Source: Halomonas sp. TD01
GTDB taxonomy: Bacteria; Pseudomonadota; Gammaproteobacteria; Pseudomonadales; Halomonadaceae
Assembly: GCF_923868895.1 (NCBI RefSeq)
Contig: NZ_OV350343.1
Span: 2,790,001 to 2,854,000 of the forward strand
Direction: 5' to 3'
Length of the DNA: 64,000 bases
A program made the position numbers and the translations under genes. Under the pieces are notes generated by a model that did not search any database, was not told where the DNA came from, and saw only the letters and a list, made by a program, of their open reading frames with translations. The stretch's first letter is position 1; each line of letters opens with the position of its first letter. Positions 29,320 to 41,221 of this stretch are shown piece by piece.

Positions 29320-29470
29320 CGTAAGATAGTGATTTCGTAAGCAAGTGTTTTCGAGTGGCCGGCTGGCTCTTTTGACAACACCAGGCCTTTCGGGCAACAA
29401 GATTGCGGCGCAGCACCAGTAGGGCGCGCCATTTATAACCAACCCCAACGACAGTTTTAGGGAGAGCAAC

Positions 29471-29719
29471 ATGTCCAAAGGGCAGTCCCTTCAAGACCCG
29501 TACCTGAACATTTTGCGCAAGGAGCGCATTCCGGTCTCTATTTTCCTGGTGAACGGCATTAAGTTGCAGGGCCAGATTGAATCATTTGACCAGTTTGTCA
29601 TTTTATTGCGCAATACCGTCAGTCAGATGGTTTATAAACACGCTATTTCCACGGTAGTGCCTTCGCGCAATGTGCGTTTGCCGGCACAAGATCCAGCCGC
29701 GCCTGACGCGGACATCTAA
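29471..29719 (+). CDS. hfq: RNA chaperone Hfq
   Basis: An 82-residue hexameric Sm-like protein that pairs small RNAs with mRNAs. The Sm1 region begins at [20 protein letters not shown] and Sm2 includes the YKHAIST signature. The disordered C-terminal tail is short (about 15 residues, DP-rich) compared with the 102-residue E. coli protein and resembles Pseudomonas. The ATG follows GGGAGAG. The 151-base gap after miaA contains a TTGACA (29372-29377) but no matching -10 at standard spacing, so the promoter is unresolved. Confidence 0.98.
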   Translation: MSKGQSLQDPYLNILRKERIPVSIFLVNGIKLQGQIESFDQFVILLRNTVSQMVYKHAISTVVPSRNVRLPAQDPAAPDADI

Positions 29720-29755
29720 CACCGCTGGATAGCTAGAGAGTCCACGAGGTATTGA

Positions 29756-31066
29756 TTGTTTTTTGAGCGCCCAGATGCCGGTGAAACGGCAGTACTTGTT
29801 CACGTTGATTTTCATGATGAGCAAGCACGTGAAGACCCGGGTGAGTTCTTAGAGCTCGTGCGCTCTGCTGGCGCAGAGCCTGCGACATTACTCACCGCTA
29901 GCCGACAGCGCCCTGATTCCCGAACATTTATCGGGTCAGGCAAGTTGGAGGAGCTGCGAGCATTGCTCGCAGCTCACCAAGCCGAACTGGTGATCTTCAA
30001 CCACAGCCTAAGCCCCTCCCAAGAGCGCAATCTTGAGCATGAACTCAAGTGTCGAGTACTCGATCGTACTGGTTTAATACTCGATATCTTCGCGCAACGG
30101 GCACGAACCCATGAGGGTAAGCTGCAGGTAGAGCTTGCCCAGCTTGAATATATGTCCACTCGCCTAGTACGCGGTTGGACCCACTTAGAGCGTCAAAAGG
30201 GCGGTATCGGTTTACGCGGCCCTGGCGAAACGCAGCTAGAAACCGACCGTCGTTTGTTACGCGGGCGCATTAAATCTATCCATAAACGGCTAGATAAAGT
30301 ACGCAGCCAGCGTGATCAAAACCGTCGCGCCCGTTCACGCGCTGAAATTCACAGCGTTTCATTAGTTGGCTACACCAATGCCGGTAAATCGACGCTGTTT
30401 AACGCGCTTACCAATGCCAAGGTGTATGCGGCTGATCAGCTATTTGCCACGCTTGACCCAACACTTCGTCGCCTCGAAATCGAAGACGTAGGTCCTGTGG
30501 TGATGGCTGATACAGTAGGTTTTATTCGCCATTTGCCACACAAGTTGGTTGAAGCTTTCCGAGCGACGCTTCAGGAGGCTGCAGAGGCATCTCTATTGGT
30601 GCATGTAATTGATGCTGCTGATCCAGACCGCGATGTTAACGTTGAACAAGTCGATCGTGTGCTTAAAGAGATAGGCGCGGATAGCGTGCCAGTGCTCAAA
30701 GTCATGAATAAAATCGACCGGTTAGACAGTGCGCCACGAATTGAGCGAGATGGCCACGGCGTCCCCGAGGTTGTGTGGCTTTCTGCACAGCAGGGGAAAG
30801 GCCTTGATTTGCTGCATGAGGCACTAACCGAGCGTTTAGCGAATGATGTTATTGGCTTCTCGCTTACACTATCGCCGGAACAAGGTAAGCTTCGTGCTGG
30901 CTTGCATGAACTGAACGCAGTTCGTGAAGAATATTTTGATGAGCAAGGGCAGTCTGTTTTAGACGTACGCTTGCCTAGACGCGATTTTAATCAGCTAATG
31001 GCTCAACTTGGTGAGCGTGCCAATACCTACTTACCCGTCGCTTTACGCGAAATTGACGAATGGTAG
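29756..31066 (+). CDS. hflX: Ribosome-associated GTPase HflX
   Basis: A 436-residue GTPase that splits stalled or hibernating ribosomes. The N-terminal HflX domain has GSGKLEELRALL, a coiled-coil linker with GGIGLRGPGETQLETDRR follows, and then the G domain with GYTNAGKST (G1), DTVGFIRHLP (G3) and NKIDR (G4). The start is TTG at 29756, 5 bases after CGAGGT; the resulting N-terminus aligns with E. coli HflX. It lies 36 bases after hfq, so probably in the same transcript. Confidence 0.96.
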   Translation: MFFERPDAGETAVLVHVDFHDEQAREDPGEFLELVRSAGAEPATLLTASRQRPDSRTFIGSGKLEELRALLAAHQAELVIFNHSLSPSQERNLEHELKCRVLDRTGLILDIFAQRARTHEGKLQVELAQLEYMSTRLVRGWTHLERQKGGIGLRGPGETQLETDRRLLRGRIKSIHKRLDKVRSQRDQNRRARSRAEIHSVSLVGYTNAGKSTLFNALTNAKVYAADQLFATLDPTLRRLEIEDVGPVVMADTVGFIRHLPHKLVEAFRATLQEAAEASLLVHVIDAADPDRDVNVEQVDRVLKEIGADSVPVLKVMNKIDRLDSAPRIERDGHGVPEVVWLSAQQGKGLDLLHEALTERLANDVIGFSLTLSPEQGKLRAGLHELNAVREEYFDEQGQSVLDVRLPRRDFNQLMAQLGERANTYLPVALREIDEW

Positions 31067-31214
31067 CCAAGCAGGCTGCATAGCGTATGTAAATCGTGTA
31101 TATGTGAACTTAGGTAGAAGTATGGTACAAGATTTATATAGTAATAATATTAAAAGCACCGGCCTCGCTAACCGTGAGGCTAAGTGCAGGTGAACACCTT
31201 AGTGGAGAAGAAGT

Positions 31215-32471
31215 ATGGCCTGGAATGAGCCTGGTGGTGGCAACCAGCACGACCCCTGGAGCAGTGGTGGCCGACGTGGTAATAACGACGGTGATCGCGG
31301 CGGAAACAACGGTGGAGGTAATAATGGTGGCAATAATCAAGGTCCTCCCGACCTCGATGAAGCACTAAAGAAATTCCAAGATAAGTTAAACGGAATGTTG
31401 GGTGGTAGTGGCAAGAAAGGCCGTGGCGGTAACGGGAGTGGTAAAAGCGGTGGTGGTAAGCCGCGTAACTCTCTCGCGCTACCTGGCCTGCTGGTCATTG
31501 TCGCTTTAGCTATTTGGGCAGCGTCCGGTTTTTACCTGGTCGATCAGTCTGAGCGTGGTGTTGTGCTGCGTTTTGGTGAGTATCAGGGCATCGTAGATCC
31601 TGGTCTACAGTGGAATCCGCCGCTAATCGATGATGTTCGTATGGTGAACGTGACGCGTGTCCGGTCCGTTTCTCAAACGCAGTCTATGCTGACGCGTGAC
31701 GAAAACATCGTCGAAGTGGAAATTTCTGCTCAGTATCAAGTGGCCAATCCCCGTGATTTCGTATTGAATTTACGTGATCCAGCACTTTCTATCGAAAATG
31801 CGTTGGATTCTGCGCTACGCCACGTTGTCGGCGGCACCGACATGATCGACATTTTAACCTCTGGTCGTGAAATTCTTGGTAGCTCTGTGGCAAGCCGACT
31901 CCAATCCTATTTGGATGCCTACGGCGCCGGTATTCGTCTGCAGACAATTAACATTGAGTCCACCTCAGCGCCAGCGCCCGTTATCGATGCTTTCGATGAT
32001 GTAATCCGCGCACGTGAAGATCGTCAGCGTACGATCAACGAAGGTATGGCCTACGCCAATGCGATTATCCCAGCAGCACAAGGTCAAGCGCAGCGTGTGG
32101 TTGAGCAGGGCCAAGGTTATCGGGAATCGGTGGTAGCTGAAGCGCAAGGTCAGGCTAACCGCTTTAATGCGTTGTTAACCGAGTATCGCAACGCGCCTGA
32201 CATCATGCGTGAGCGTATGTATCTAGATGCAATTGAAGAAGTCTTTGGAAATACTCCCAAAGTGTTGTTGGATGTAAGTGAAAATGCTCCCTTGATGTAC
32301 TTGCCGTTGGATCAAATGCGCGGCACAAGCTCGGGTAGTGACAGTGCATCTTCCAGCAATAGCAGCAGCGGTGAGTCGATCGATCCACGAGTGCTGGATT
32401 CATTGCGGGGTAACCAAGGCAGTTCTTCATCCTCGTCATCAAGTAATCCCATTCGCAGGGAGGGCCGCTAA
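31215..32471 (+). CDS. hflK: FtsH protease modulator HflK
   Basis: A 418-residue inner-membrane SPFH/prohibitin-family protein that forms a large cage with HflC around FtsH. It has a hydrophilic Gly/Asn-rich N-terminus (about residues 6-85), one transmembrane helix (about 92-112), the SPFH domain (about 115-280) and coiled coil, then a Ser-rich C-terminus. The Gly/Asn-rich region is of low complexity at the DNA level too. The ATG at 31215 follows GGAGAAGAAG. The hflC start comes directly after its stop codon. Confidence 0.96.
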   Translation: MAWNEPGGGNQHDPWSSGGRRGNNDGDRGGNNGGGNNGGNNQGPPDLDEALKKFQDKLNGMLGGSGKKGRGGNGSGKSGGGKPRNSLALPGLLVIVALAIWAASGFYLVDQSERGVVLRFGEYQGIVDPGLQWNPPLIDDVRMVNVTRVRSVSQTQSMLTRDENIVEVEISAQYQVANPRDFVLNLRDPALSIENALDSALRHVVGGTDMIDILTSGREILGSSVASRLQSYLDAYGAGIRLQTINIESTSAPAPVIDAFDDVIRAREDRQRTINEGMAYANAIIPAAQGQAQRVVEQGQGYRESVVAEAQGQANRFNALLTEYRNAPDIMRERMYLDAIEEVFGNTPKVLLDVSENAPLMYLPLDQMRGTSSGSDSASSSNSSSGESIDPRVLDSLRGNQGSSSSSSSSNPIRREGR

Positions 32472-33356
32472 ATGATTAATAATCGATCCCTGCTAATCGT
32501 AGGTGGCTTGGCCGCTGTGGCCTGGCTGGCGAGTAACAGCCTGTATGTTGTGGATGAAACCGAGCGTGCTGTGAAACTGCGTTTTGGTGAAGTCATCGAA
32601 GAGAATATTCAGCCAGGGCTGCATGTCAAAGTCCCGATCGCGCAAACGATCCGTAAGTTTGATACGCGTCTGCTGACACTTGATACTGATACCAGTCGTT
32701 ATCTGACACTTGAGCAGAAAGCGGTTATTGTCGATTCTTATGTTAAATGGCAGGTGATTAATCCCACGCGCTACTACGAAGCTACAGCCGGTGATGAATT
32801 AATGGCAATTCGTCTGATTCAGCCGCGTGTCGATGAAAGCTTACGTAACGAGTTTGGTCGCTTAAATCTTCAGGAAATTATTGCCGAACGTCGCGATGAT
32901 CTGATGACAGGCCCAACCGCTGATCTTGACGCGTTGATGCGCGATGAGCTGGGTGTGGCGATTCGGGATATTCGTATCAAGCGTATCGACTTGCCAGAAG
33001 ACGTGTCGGCTGCGGTATTCGACCGGATGCGCTCTGAGCGTGAGCGTGAAGCTCGCGAATGGCGTGCACAAGGTCAGGAAGAAGCTGAGCGTATTCGCGC
33101 TAACGCTGACCGTCGACGTCAGGTGCTGCTTGCCCAAGCCAATGAGCGTTCTGAAACGCTGCGTGGTGAAGGTGACGCAGAAGCCGCCAGGATCTTCTCC
33201 CAGGCCTATGGCCAGGATCAGGAGTTCTTCGCTTTCTGGCGTAGTCTGAACGCTTATCGTGAAAGCTTCGCAGGTGATGACAACCTACTGGTGCTTGAGC
33301 CAGATAGTGATTTCTTCCGCTATCTGCGCAGCGCTGCTCCCAGTAACGCTGAGTAA
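32472..33356 (+). CDS. hflC: FtsH protease modulator HflC
   Basis: A 294-residue partner of HflK with an N-terminal transmembrane helix (about 5-22), an SPFH domain starting at LYVVDETERAVKLRFGE, and the long charged helix EREREAREWRAQGQEEAERI that builds the cage wall. The start codon immediately follows the hflK stop (no intervening base), so translation is coupled. A strong terminator 80 bases downstream ends the transcript. Confidence 0.97.
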   Translation: MINNRSLLIVGGLAAVAWLASNSLYVVDETERAVKLRFGEVIEENIQPGLHVKVPIAQTIRKFDTRLLTLDTDTSRYLTLEQKAVIVDSYVKWQVINPTRYYEATAGDELMAIRLIQPRVDESLRNEFGRLNLQEIIAERRDDLMTGPTADLDALMRDELGVAIRDIRIKRIDLPEDVSAAVFDRMRSEREREAREWRAQGQEEAERIRANADRRRQVLLAQANERSETLRGEGDAEAARIFSQAYGQDQEFFAFWRSLNAYRESFAGDDNLLVLEPDSDFFRYLRSAAPSNAE

Positions 33357-33435
33357 TATGGATGCAGCCAGCCCCGCTCGGTTATGCAATCCTAGCGGGG
33401 TTCATCTGGCGCACAAACGTGATAGACTTAATATT

Positions 33436-33459
33436 AACCGGGCGTCGCCCGGTTTTTTT
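33436..33459 (+). terminator. Rho-independent terminator after hflC
   Basis: AACCGGGC (33436-33443), loop GTC, GCCCGGTT (33447-33454) running into seven T residues (33453-33459). This is a textbook intrinsic terminator closing the nnr-to-hflC unit. Confidence 0.92.
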
Positions 33460-33481
33460 GTGGCCCTTATTTCGCTAGCGC

Positions 33482-33512
33482 TTGTCTATGAACGCCTAAA
33501 ACGCGTCATAAT
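33482..33512 (+). promoter_or_regulatory. Weak candidate sigma-70 promoter for hisZ-purA
   Basis: TTGTCT at 33482-33487 and CATAAT at 33507-33512 (19-base spacer; TCATAA gives 18). It lies after the hflC terminator and 45 bases before hisZ, where a promoter is required. The spacer is long, so confidence is low. Confidence 0.3.
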
Positions 33513-33556
33513 GTAGCTGCTTGTTTGGGCCTTCATTGTCTCGCAGGATTGTTCAC

Positions 33557-36045
<2,489 letters not shown>

Positions 36046-36102
36046 GCCAGCATGCATAGATAGACGGTGTGGCTGTGAGTAAGTAGCTGAAACCAGTAAT
36101 TG

Positions 36103-36132
36103 AAAAAGGGGCGATTCATTCGCCCCTTTTTT
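36103..36132. terminator. Bidirectional terminator between purA and cobO
   Basis: AAAAAGGGGCGA, loop of about 4 bases, TCGCCCCTTTTTT. The A-run before the stem and T-run after it allow function on both strands for the convergent purA and cobO transcripts. Confidence 0.9.
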
Positions 36133-36154
36133 CTTTTAAGCAGCTGTATTGAAA

Positions 36155-36754
36155 CTAAAAGTCGATACCGCGACGGGCCTGAAGGCCATTATTGAAAGCA
36201 TGTCGGACTTCTTGCATCTCCGTTACTGTATCCGCCATTGCCACCAAATCTCGATGAGCATTGCGTCCAGTAATAATCACGGTTTGTTCTTGCGGTCGAT
36301 TGACCAGTGCTTGCTTAACCGTATCAATATCTAAATAACCGAACTTCAGCATGTAAGTAATTTCATCCAGTACAACGAGGTAAGTCGCTGGGTCTGCGAG
36401 CATTTTTTCAGCCTCTTGCCATACTTCTTGGCAAGCTTTGGTGTCTGCCTCACGGTTCTGAGTGTCCCAGGTAAAGCCTGTGGCCATGATGGCAACGCTG
36501 AGATTTGAGTCCTCCTCTAGCCGATTGCGTTCACCACACTCCCATAATCCCTTGATGAACTGTACAACACCGACTTTATAGCCGTAGCCAAGCGAGCGAG
36601 TGACGGTACCCCAGGCGGCGGTTGTTTTGCCTTTACCATTACCCGTATTTATTAGTAACAGCCCACGCTGTTCAGTAGCGTTGGCAACTTTCTCGTCAAC
36701 TCTGGCTTTCAGTTTTTCCATCGACGCTTTGTGACGTGCATCGCGATCGCTCAT
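36155..36754 (-). CDS. cobO: Corrinoid adenosyltransferase (CobO/BtuR type)
   Basis: A 199-residue enzyme transferring the adenosyl group from ATP to cob(I)alamin or its precursors to form coenzyme B12. The modified P-loop is GNGKGKTT (about 38-45), and VVLDEITYMLKFGYLD is the family-typical ATP-site segment. It stands alone, with no other cobalamin genes in the window, and I found no B12-box in the 226 bases upstream. It may therefore serve salvage as in BtuR. Queuosine formation by QueG and any other B12 enzymes would use its product pathway. Confidence 0.95.
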   Translation of the reverse strand: MSDRDARHKASMEKLKARVDEKVANATEQRGLLLINTGNGKGKTTAAWGTVTRSLGYGYKVGVVQFIKGLWECGERNRLEEDSNLSVAIMATGFTWDTQNREADTKACQEVWQEAEKMLADPATYLVVLDEITYMLKFGYLDIDTVKQALVNRPQEQTVIITGRNAHRDLVAMADTVTEMQEVRHAFNNGLQARRGIDF

Positions 36755-36980
36755 GGTAAGTGTCCATCGGCAAGTGATTGATTCAATGATGGCTAGGGTA
36801 ATCCATTCAGCGCCAATTTAATATTGCTAAAGTTTAACTCTTGTATAACTAAGTTGAGTTGCTGTTCAGGTTTTGGAGATGTCGAGATTGGAGCTGGTGA
36901 GACACATTATGTAAGAGAATTGGCCGGTTGGGTGCTAGCTGCTCTAGAATAGTGGGTCATGTCTTACTAGGAATTATGCC

Positions 36981-37466
36981 ATGCCCTCATTTGATATTGT
37001 TTCAGAGTTTGATCAGCACGAAGCGTCTAACGCTGTCGACCAAGCAAATCGTGAAGTGCAGTCGCGCTTTGATTTTAAAGGTGTCGACGCCAGCTTTGCG
37101 CTGGAAGGAGAGAAAGTTCAACTTGAGGCTGAGGTTGATTTCCAGTTGAAGCAAATGATTGATGTGTTGCGCAATCGGCTGATCGCGCGGGGAATTGATG
37201 CCCGCTGTATGGATATTCAAGACCCGGTATTGTCTGGCGTGAAGGCCCGTCAGGAAGTTGTTCTAAAGCAGGGGCTTGACCAGGCTGAAGCAAAAGATGT
37301 GGTGAAGCGTATCAAAGCCAGTAAGCTAAAAGTACAAGCTCAAATTCAGGGTGAAAAAGTGCGCGTTACGGGTAAAAAACGCGATGATCTTCAGAGTGTG
37401 ATGGCGCTATTACGTGGCGAGGAGGGGCCTGAATTACCGCTACAATTCGATAACTTCCGTGATTAA
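36981..37466 (+). CDS. YajQ family nucleotide-binding protein
   Basis: A 161-residue UPF0234/YajQ protein with two ferredoxin-like folds. The N-terminal signature is [21 protein letters not shown] and the C-terminal DNFRD is conserved. Xanthomonas and some Pseudomonas members bind cyclic-di-GMP or act with transcription factors; whether this one does is unknown. It is monocistronic, with its own upstream interval of 226 bases shared divergently with cobO. A small hairpin (GCAGCG-5-CGCTGC at 37495-37511) lies after the gene. Confidence 0.93.
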   Translation: MPSFDIVSEFDQHEASNAVDQANREVQSRFDFKGVDASFALEGEKVQLEAEVDFQLKQMIDVLRNRLIARGIDARCMDIQDPVLSGVKARQEVVLKQGLDQAEAKDVVKRIKASKLKVQAQIQGEKVRVTGKKRDDLQSVMALLRGEEGPELPLQFDNFRD

Positions 37467-37550
37467 TTATCTCGATCGACAGTAATGCGATGGTGCAGCG
37501 TGAGGCGCTGCCTCATCAAATAATTTATAAGTTTATAGGAGTCACGCACT

Positions 37551-40181
37551 ATGTCTGATCCGCAGCCGGTTTATTTAAGCGACTACCAGCCGCCCGCCTA
37601 CCAAGTTACCCATACCGAGCTGACGTTTGATCTTGACCCTGCAGCAACCCGCGTGAAAGCACGACTGCAAATAGAGCGTCATCCAAGCGCTGACTCAACA
37701 GCACCGTTAGTGCTTAACGGTGAGCATCTAACGCTGATATCACTGGCTATCGATGGTAATCCTTTGTCTGATGCCGCGTATCAGCTAACGGACGAGGTGC
37801 TGCGTATAGCGGATGTGCCAGAGGCCTTTACTCTGGAAAGTGAGGTAGAGCTTGCTCCCTGCAGCAATACGGCATTGGAAGGGTTATATCAATCTAACGG
37901 CATGTATTGCACTCAGTGTGAAGCAGAAGGCTTCCGGCGAATTACTTACTACCCCGACCGTCCTGATGTGATGGCTACCTTTAAAGTAACGGTGATTGGT
38001 AACGCTATCAGTGAGCCAGTGCTACTCGCCAATGGTAACCCTATTGATCAAGGTGCGCTGGAGAATGGCCGCCACTTTGCGACCTGGGAAGACCCGCACC
38101 CGAAACCCTGTTATCTGTTCGCTTTAGTTGCCGGTAATTTGCATAAGGTGGAAGATTTTTTTGAAACTATGAGCGGTCGCAACGTGACGCTGCAGCTGTG
38201 GGTAGAGCAAGAAAACCTAGATAAGACCGAGCATGCGATGGCTTCCCTCAAGCGTGCTATGGCGTGGGATGAGCAGACCTATGGCCGTGAATACGATCTT
38301 GATCTGTTTATGATTGTGGCAGTGAATGACTTCAATATGGGGGCAATGGAAAACAAAGGGCTTAATATATTTAATTCTGCTGCGGTATTAACCCATCCCA
38401 ATACCGCGACGGATGCAGCCTTCCAAAATGTGGAAGGGATTGTTGCCCACGAATATTTTCATAACTGGTCGGGCAATCGAGTGACCTGTCGTGACTGGTT
38501 CCAGCTCTCTTTAAAAGAGGGTTTTACAGTATTTCGCGACCAGTGTTTTTCCGCAGATACCAACTCGGCCCCCGTTAAGCGCATTCAAGACGTATCGTTT
38601 TTCCGCACTGCTCAGTTTGCCGAAGATGCTGGGCCAACGGCGCATCCGATCCGGCCAGACCACTTTATCGAGATCACCAACTTCTACACCCTGACGATTT
38701 ACGAAAAAGGCGCAGAGGTTGTACGTATGCTGCGCAATTTGCTGGGCTGGGAAGACTTCCGCCGCGGTTCTGATCTTTATTTTGAGCGTTTTGATGGTCA
38801 AGCAGTGACCATTGAAGACTTTGTTGGCTGCATGGCTGAGGTGTCTGGCGCGGATCTTAGTCAATTTATGCGCTGGTACTCCCAGGCGGGCACGCCTGAA
38901 ATCGATGCGCATGGTGAGTACGATTACGCTCATGCGGAGTACCATCTCACCCTGCGTCAGCGTACCCCCGCGACCCCCGGGCAGTCAGACAAACTGCCGC
39001 TGCACATTCCTGTGCGTATGGGGCTAGTGGGAACCAAGTCGGGGCAGGACCTGACATTAACAATGTCAGGTGAAAAACTAGGTAAAGATGCTGTTATTCA
39101 TCTCACTGAAGATGAACAGACGTTTGTCTTTACTGATGTTGCTGAAGCACCTGTTCCTTCACTGCTGCGCGATTTTTCTGCACCCGTAAAACTACACTTT
39201 CCCTATTCACGGGAAGATCTTGCGTTTTTGCTGACTCATGACAGCGATGGCTTTAACCGTTGGGATGCGGGTCAGCGGCTAGCTATGCTGGCGTTAGATG
39301 ATCTGATCGCCGCGCATCGTAACGGCGTGGAAAAGGTAATGGATAGCCGTGTTGTTGAAGCGTTTAGAACACTGCTTACCGGCTCTATGAGCGATAAAGC
39401 GGTGCTTGCCGAAATGCTGACGCTACCCTCTGAAGCCTATATTGCCGAGCAGCAGCCGATCGTGGATGTGGACGCGATACACGCCGCTCGCGAATTTGTG
39501 CGTCAGTCGTTAGCCGTTGCGCTTCGTGATGAATTTGTCGCCGTGTATAAAGCGAACCAAAGCAATGAGACCTACGCGCCAACGCCTGAACAGATTGCCC
39601 AGCGCAGCCTCAAAAACGTTGCATTAACCTATCTAATGTCGATTGAGGATGAAGAGGGTATTGTGCTTTGTGAAACGCAGTTCGCTGCGGAACATAACAT
39701 GACCGATGTTCGGCACGCGCTCACCTTATTGGTACACAGTGACCGTGATGATATTGCGTCTCCGGCATTGAAAGCATTTGGCGAAAAATGGGCACACGAC
39801 CCGTTGGTAATGGATCAGTGGTTTACCATACAGGTATCTCGCCCGCAGGCGGATGTTCTCGATCGTGTTCAATATCTAATGCAGCATCCAGCATTTTCAA
39901 TTAAGAATCCTAATAAAGTGCGCGCTCTGATAGGCGCATTTGCCCAAAACCGGGTAAATTTCCACCGTTTAGACGGTAAGGGGTACGCGCTGTTAGCCGA
40001 TGTGGTTATCGAGCTGAATCGCTTGAATCCCGAAATAGCCGCACGTCTGGTGACGCCGTTAACGCGGTGGCAGCGTTTCGATGAAGAACGTCAACAGCTA
40101 ATGCGCGATGAGCTTGTGCGTATTAAGCAAGAGCCACTATCGTCCAACGTGTTCGAAGTTGTTGAGAAAGCGTTGGCATAA
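37551..40181 (+). CDS. pepN: Aminopeptidase N (M1 family)
   Basis: An 876-residue cytoplasmic zinc aminopeptidase that removes N-terminal residues from peptides. The exopeptidase motif GAMENKGLN and the zinc site HEYFHNWSGNR (H300, H304) are intact, with the third ligand in SLKEGFTVF. Length matches E. coli PepN (870). The ATG follows AGGAG at 37537-37541. The lipid kinase gene begins 39 bases downstream. Confidence 0.97.
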   Translation: MSDPQPVYLSDYQPPAYQVTHTELTFDLDPAATRVKARLQIERHPSADSTAPLVLNGEHLTLISLAIDGNPLSDAAYQLTDEVLRIADVPEAFTLESEVELAPCSNTALEGLYQSNGMYCTQCEAEGFRRITYYPDRPDVMATFKVTVIGNAISEPVLLANGNPIDQGALENGRHFATWEDPHPKPCYLFALVAGNLHKVEDFFETMSGRNVTLQLWVEQENLDKTEHAMASLKRAMAWDEQTYGREYDLDLFMIVAVNDFNMGAMENKGLNIFNSAAVLTHPNTATDAAFQNVEGIVAHEYFHNWSGNRVTCRDWFQLSLKEGFTVFRDQCFSADTNSAPVKRIQDVSFFRTAQFAEDAGPTAHPIRPDHFIEITNFYTLTIYEKGAEVVRMLRNLLGWEDFRRGSDLYFERFDGQAVTIEDFVGCMAEVSGADLSQFMRWYSQAGTPEIDAHGEYDYAHAEYHLTLRQRTPATPGQSDKLPLHIPVRMGLVGTKSGQDLTLTMSGEKLGKDAVIHLTEDEQTFVFTDVAEAPVPSLLRDFSAPVKLHFPYSREDLAFLLTHDSDGFNRWDAGQRLAMLALDDLIAAHRNGVEKVMDSRVVEAFRTLLTGSMSDKAVLAEMLTLPSEAYIAEQQPIVDVDAIHAAREFVRQSLAVALRDEFVAVYKANQSNETYAPTPEQIAQRSLKNVALTYLMSIEDEEGIVLCETQFAAEHNMTDVRHALTLLVHSDRDDIASPALKAFGEKWAHDPLVMDQWFTIQVSRPQADVLDRVQYLMQHPAFSIKNPNKVRALIGAFAQNRVNFHRLDGKGYALLADVVIELNRLNPEIAARLVTPLTRWQRFDEERQQLMRDELVRIKQEPLSSNVFEVVEKALA

Positions 40182-40220
40182 GATATGCCAGCGAACTAAC
40201 CATGGAGAGGGAAAGCGCCG

Positions 40221-41180
40221 GTGACAGATACACAGCAGCACTATTTACTGATTATTAACGGTAAGTCTGCCGGAAATCCGGCGCTGCGCGAAGCTGTTGA
40301 AGAGCAGCGCAAGACAGGGATGTCGATTACCGTACGTTCGACCTGGGAAGGTGGTGATGCCGCTGAGTTCGCTGCTCAGGCGGTTGAGTTAGGCGCTACA
40401 CGGGTCATTGCCTGCGGTGGCGATGGTACCGTTAATGAGGTGGTTAACGGGTTGATGCGAATTGCTCATGACCTGCGTCCAGCACTAGGCATTGTGCCTT
40501 TAGGTAGTGCCAATGATTTTGCTACTTCCCTCGGCTTGCCGCTAGAGCCAGGGTCAGCGCTTGAGGCTGCAAGACACTTGTCTCCATCGCCGATTGATGT
40601 GATCAGAATGACCGCTCAGTCAGGCGCAGAAGAAGCGGTTAGTTATTACGTCAACATGACAACCGGTGGATTTGGCGCTGAAATTACCTCATCAACCCCC
40701 AAAACGTTGAAGCGCATGTTAGGCGGTGGCGCATATTCCCTAATGGGCGCTTTAAAAGCATGGCGGCACCGTAGCTATCGCGGCACGTTGCATTGGGGAG
40801 ACCAGGAACAAGAAGCATCGTTGTTACTTCTCGCACTGGGCAATGGTCGCCAGTCCGGCGGGGGGCAAGTATTAGCACCAAGGGCAAAACTTGACGATGG
40901 TCGTTTTGATGTACTGCTAGTCAAGGATTTTTCATCAGCGGCCGAGTTGCCGACGTTGCTAAGTGAGCTGCAGCAGTTTCCTGCCGAAGGGCGATTTGTG
41001 CGTTATTTTACCGCCAGTCAGCTGTCGGTGACGACTCAGCAAGATGAAGAGCCTTGGCCGTTAACCTTAGACGGAGAGGCACGCCGCTATGAGCAATTTT
41101 GCGTCGAAGTAGTGCCCCTTGCCCTGAAAGTACTACTACCGGAAGGGTGTTCACTATTGACGGCTAATGATCGCCAATGA
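40221..41180 (+). CDS. Diacylglycerol/lipid kinase, YegS type
   Basis: A 319-residue DAGK-catalytic-family protein. The ATP-binding GGDGTVNEVVNGL and PLGSANDFATSLG motifs are clear. A second beta-sandwich domain (about 150-310) contains LGNGRQSGGGQVLAP. The family includes the phosphatidylglycerol kinase YegS; the true lipid substrate is not evident. It starts with GTG at 40221, preceded by GGAGAGGGAAA. It lies 39 bases after pepN. Confidence 0.92.
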   Translation: MTDTQQHYLLIINGKSAGNPALREAVEEQRKTGMSITVRSTWEGGDAAEFAAQAVELGATRVIACGGDGTVNEVVNGLMRIAHDLRPALGIVPLGSANDFATSLGLPLEPGSALEAARHLSPSPIDVIRMTAQSGAEEAVSYYVNMTTGGFGAEITSSTPKTLKRMLGGGAYSLMGALKAWRHRSYRGTLHWGDQEQEASLLLLALGNGRQSGGGQVLAPRAKLDDGRFDVLLVKDFSSAAELPTLLSELQQFPAEGRFVRYFTASQLSVTTQQDEEPWPLTLDGEARRYEQFCVEVVPLALKVLLPEGCSLLTANDRQ

Positions 41181-41221
41181 TCGTTTTTTATTATTTGAAT
41201 CACTATTAAGGAGAAAACCTA

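Noticed and set aside
29372..29400. TTGACA promoter before hfq
   Set aside because: The -35 is perfect but no -10-like hexamer occurs at 15-19 bases, so it is mentioned only as a possibility.
36755..36980. Cobalamin riboswitch upstream of cobO
   Set aside because: I looked on the minus strand for the B12 box and the expected hairpins and found none; without a covariance search it is not claimed.
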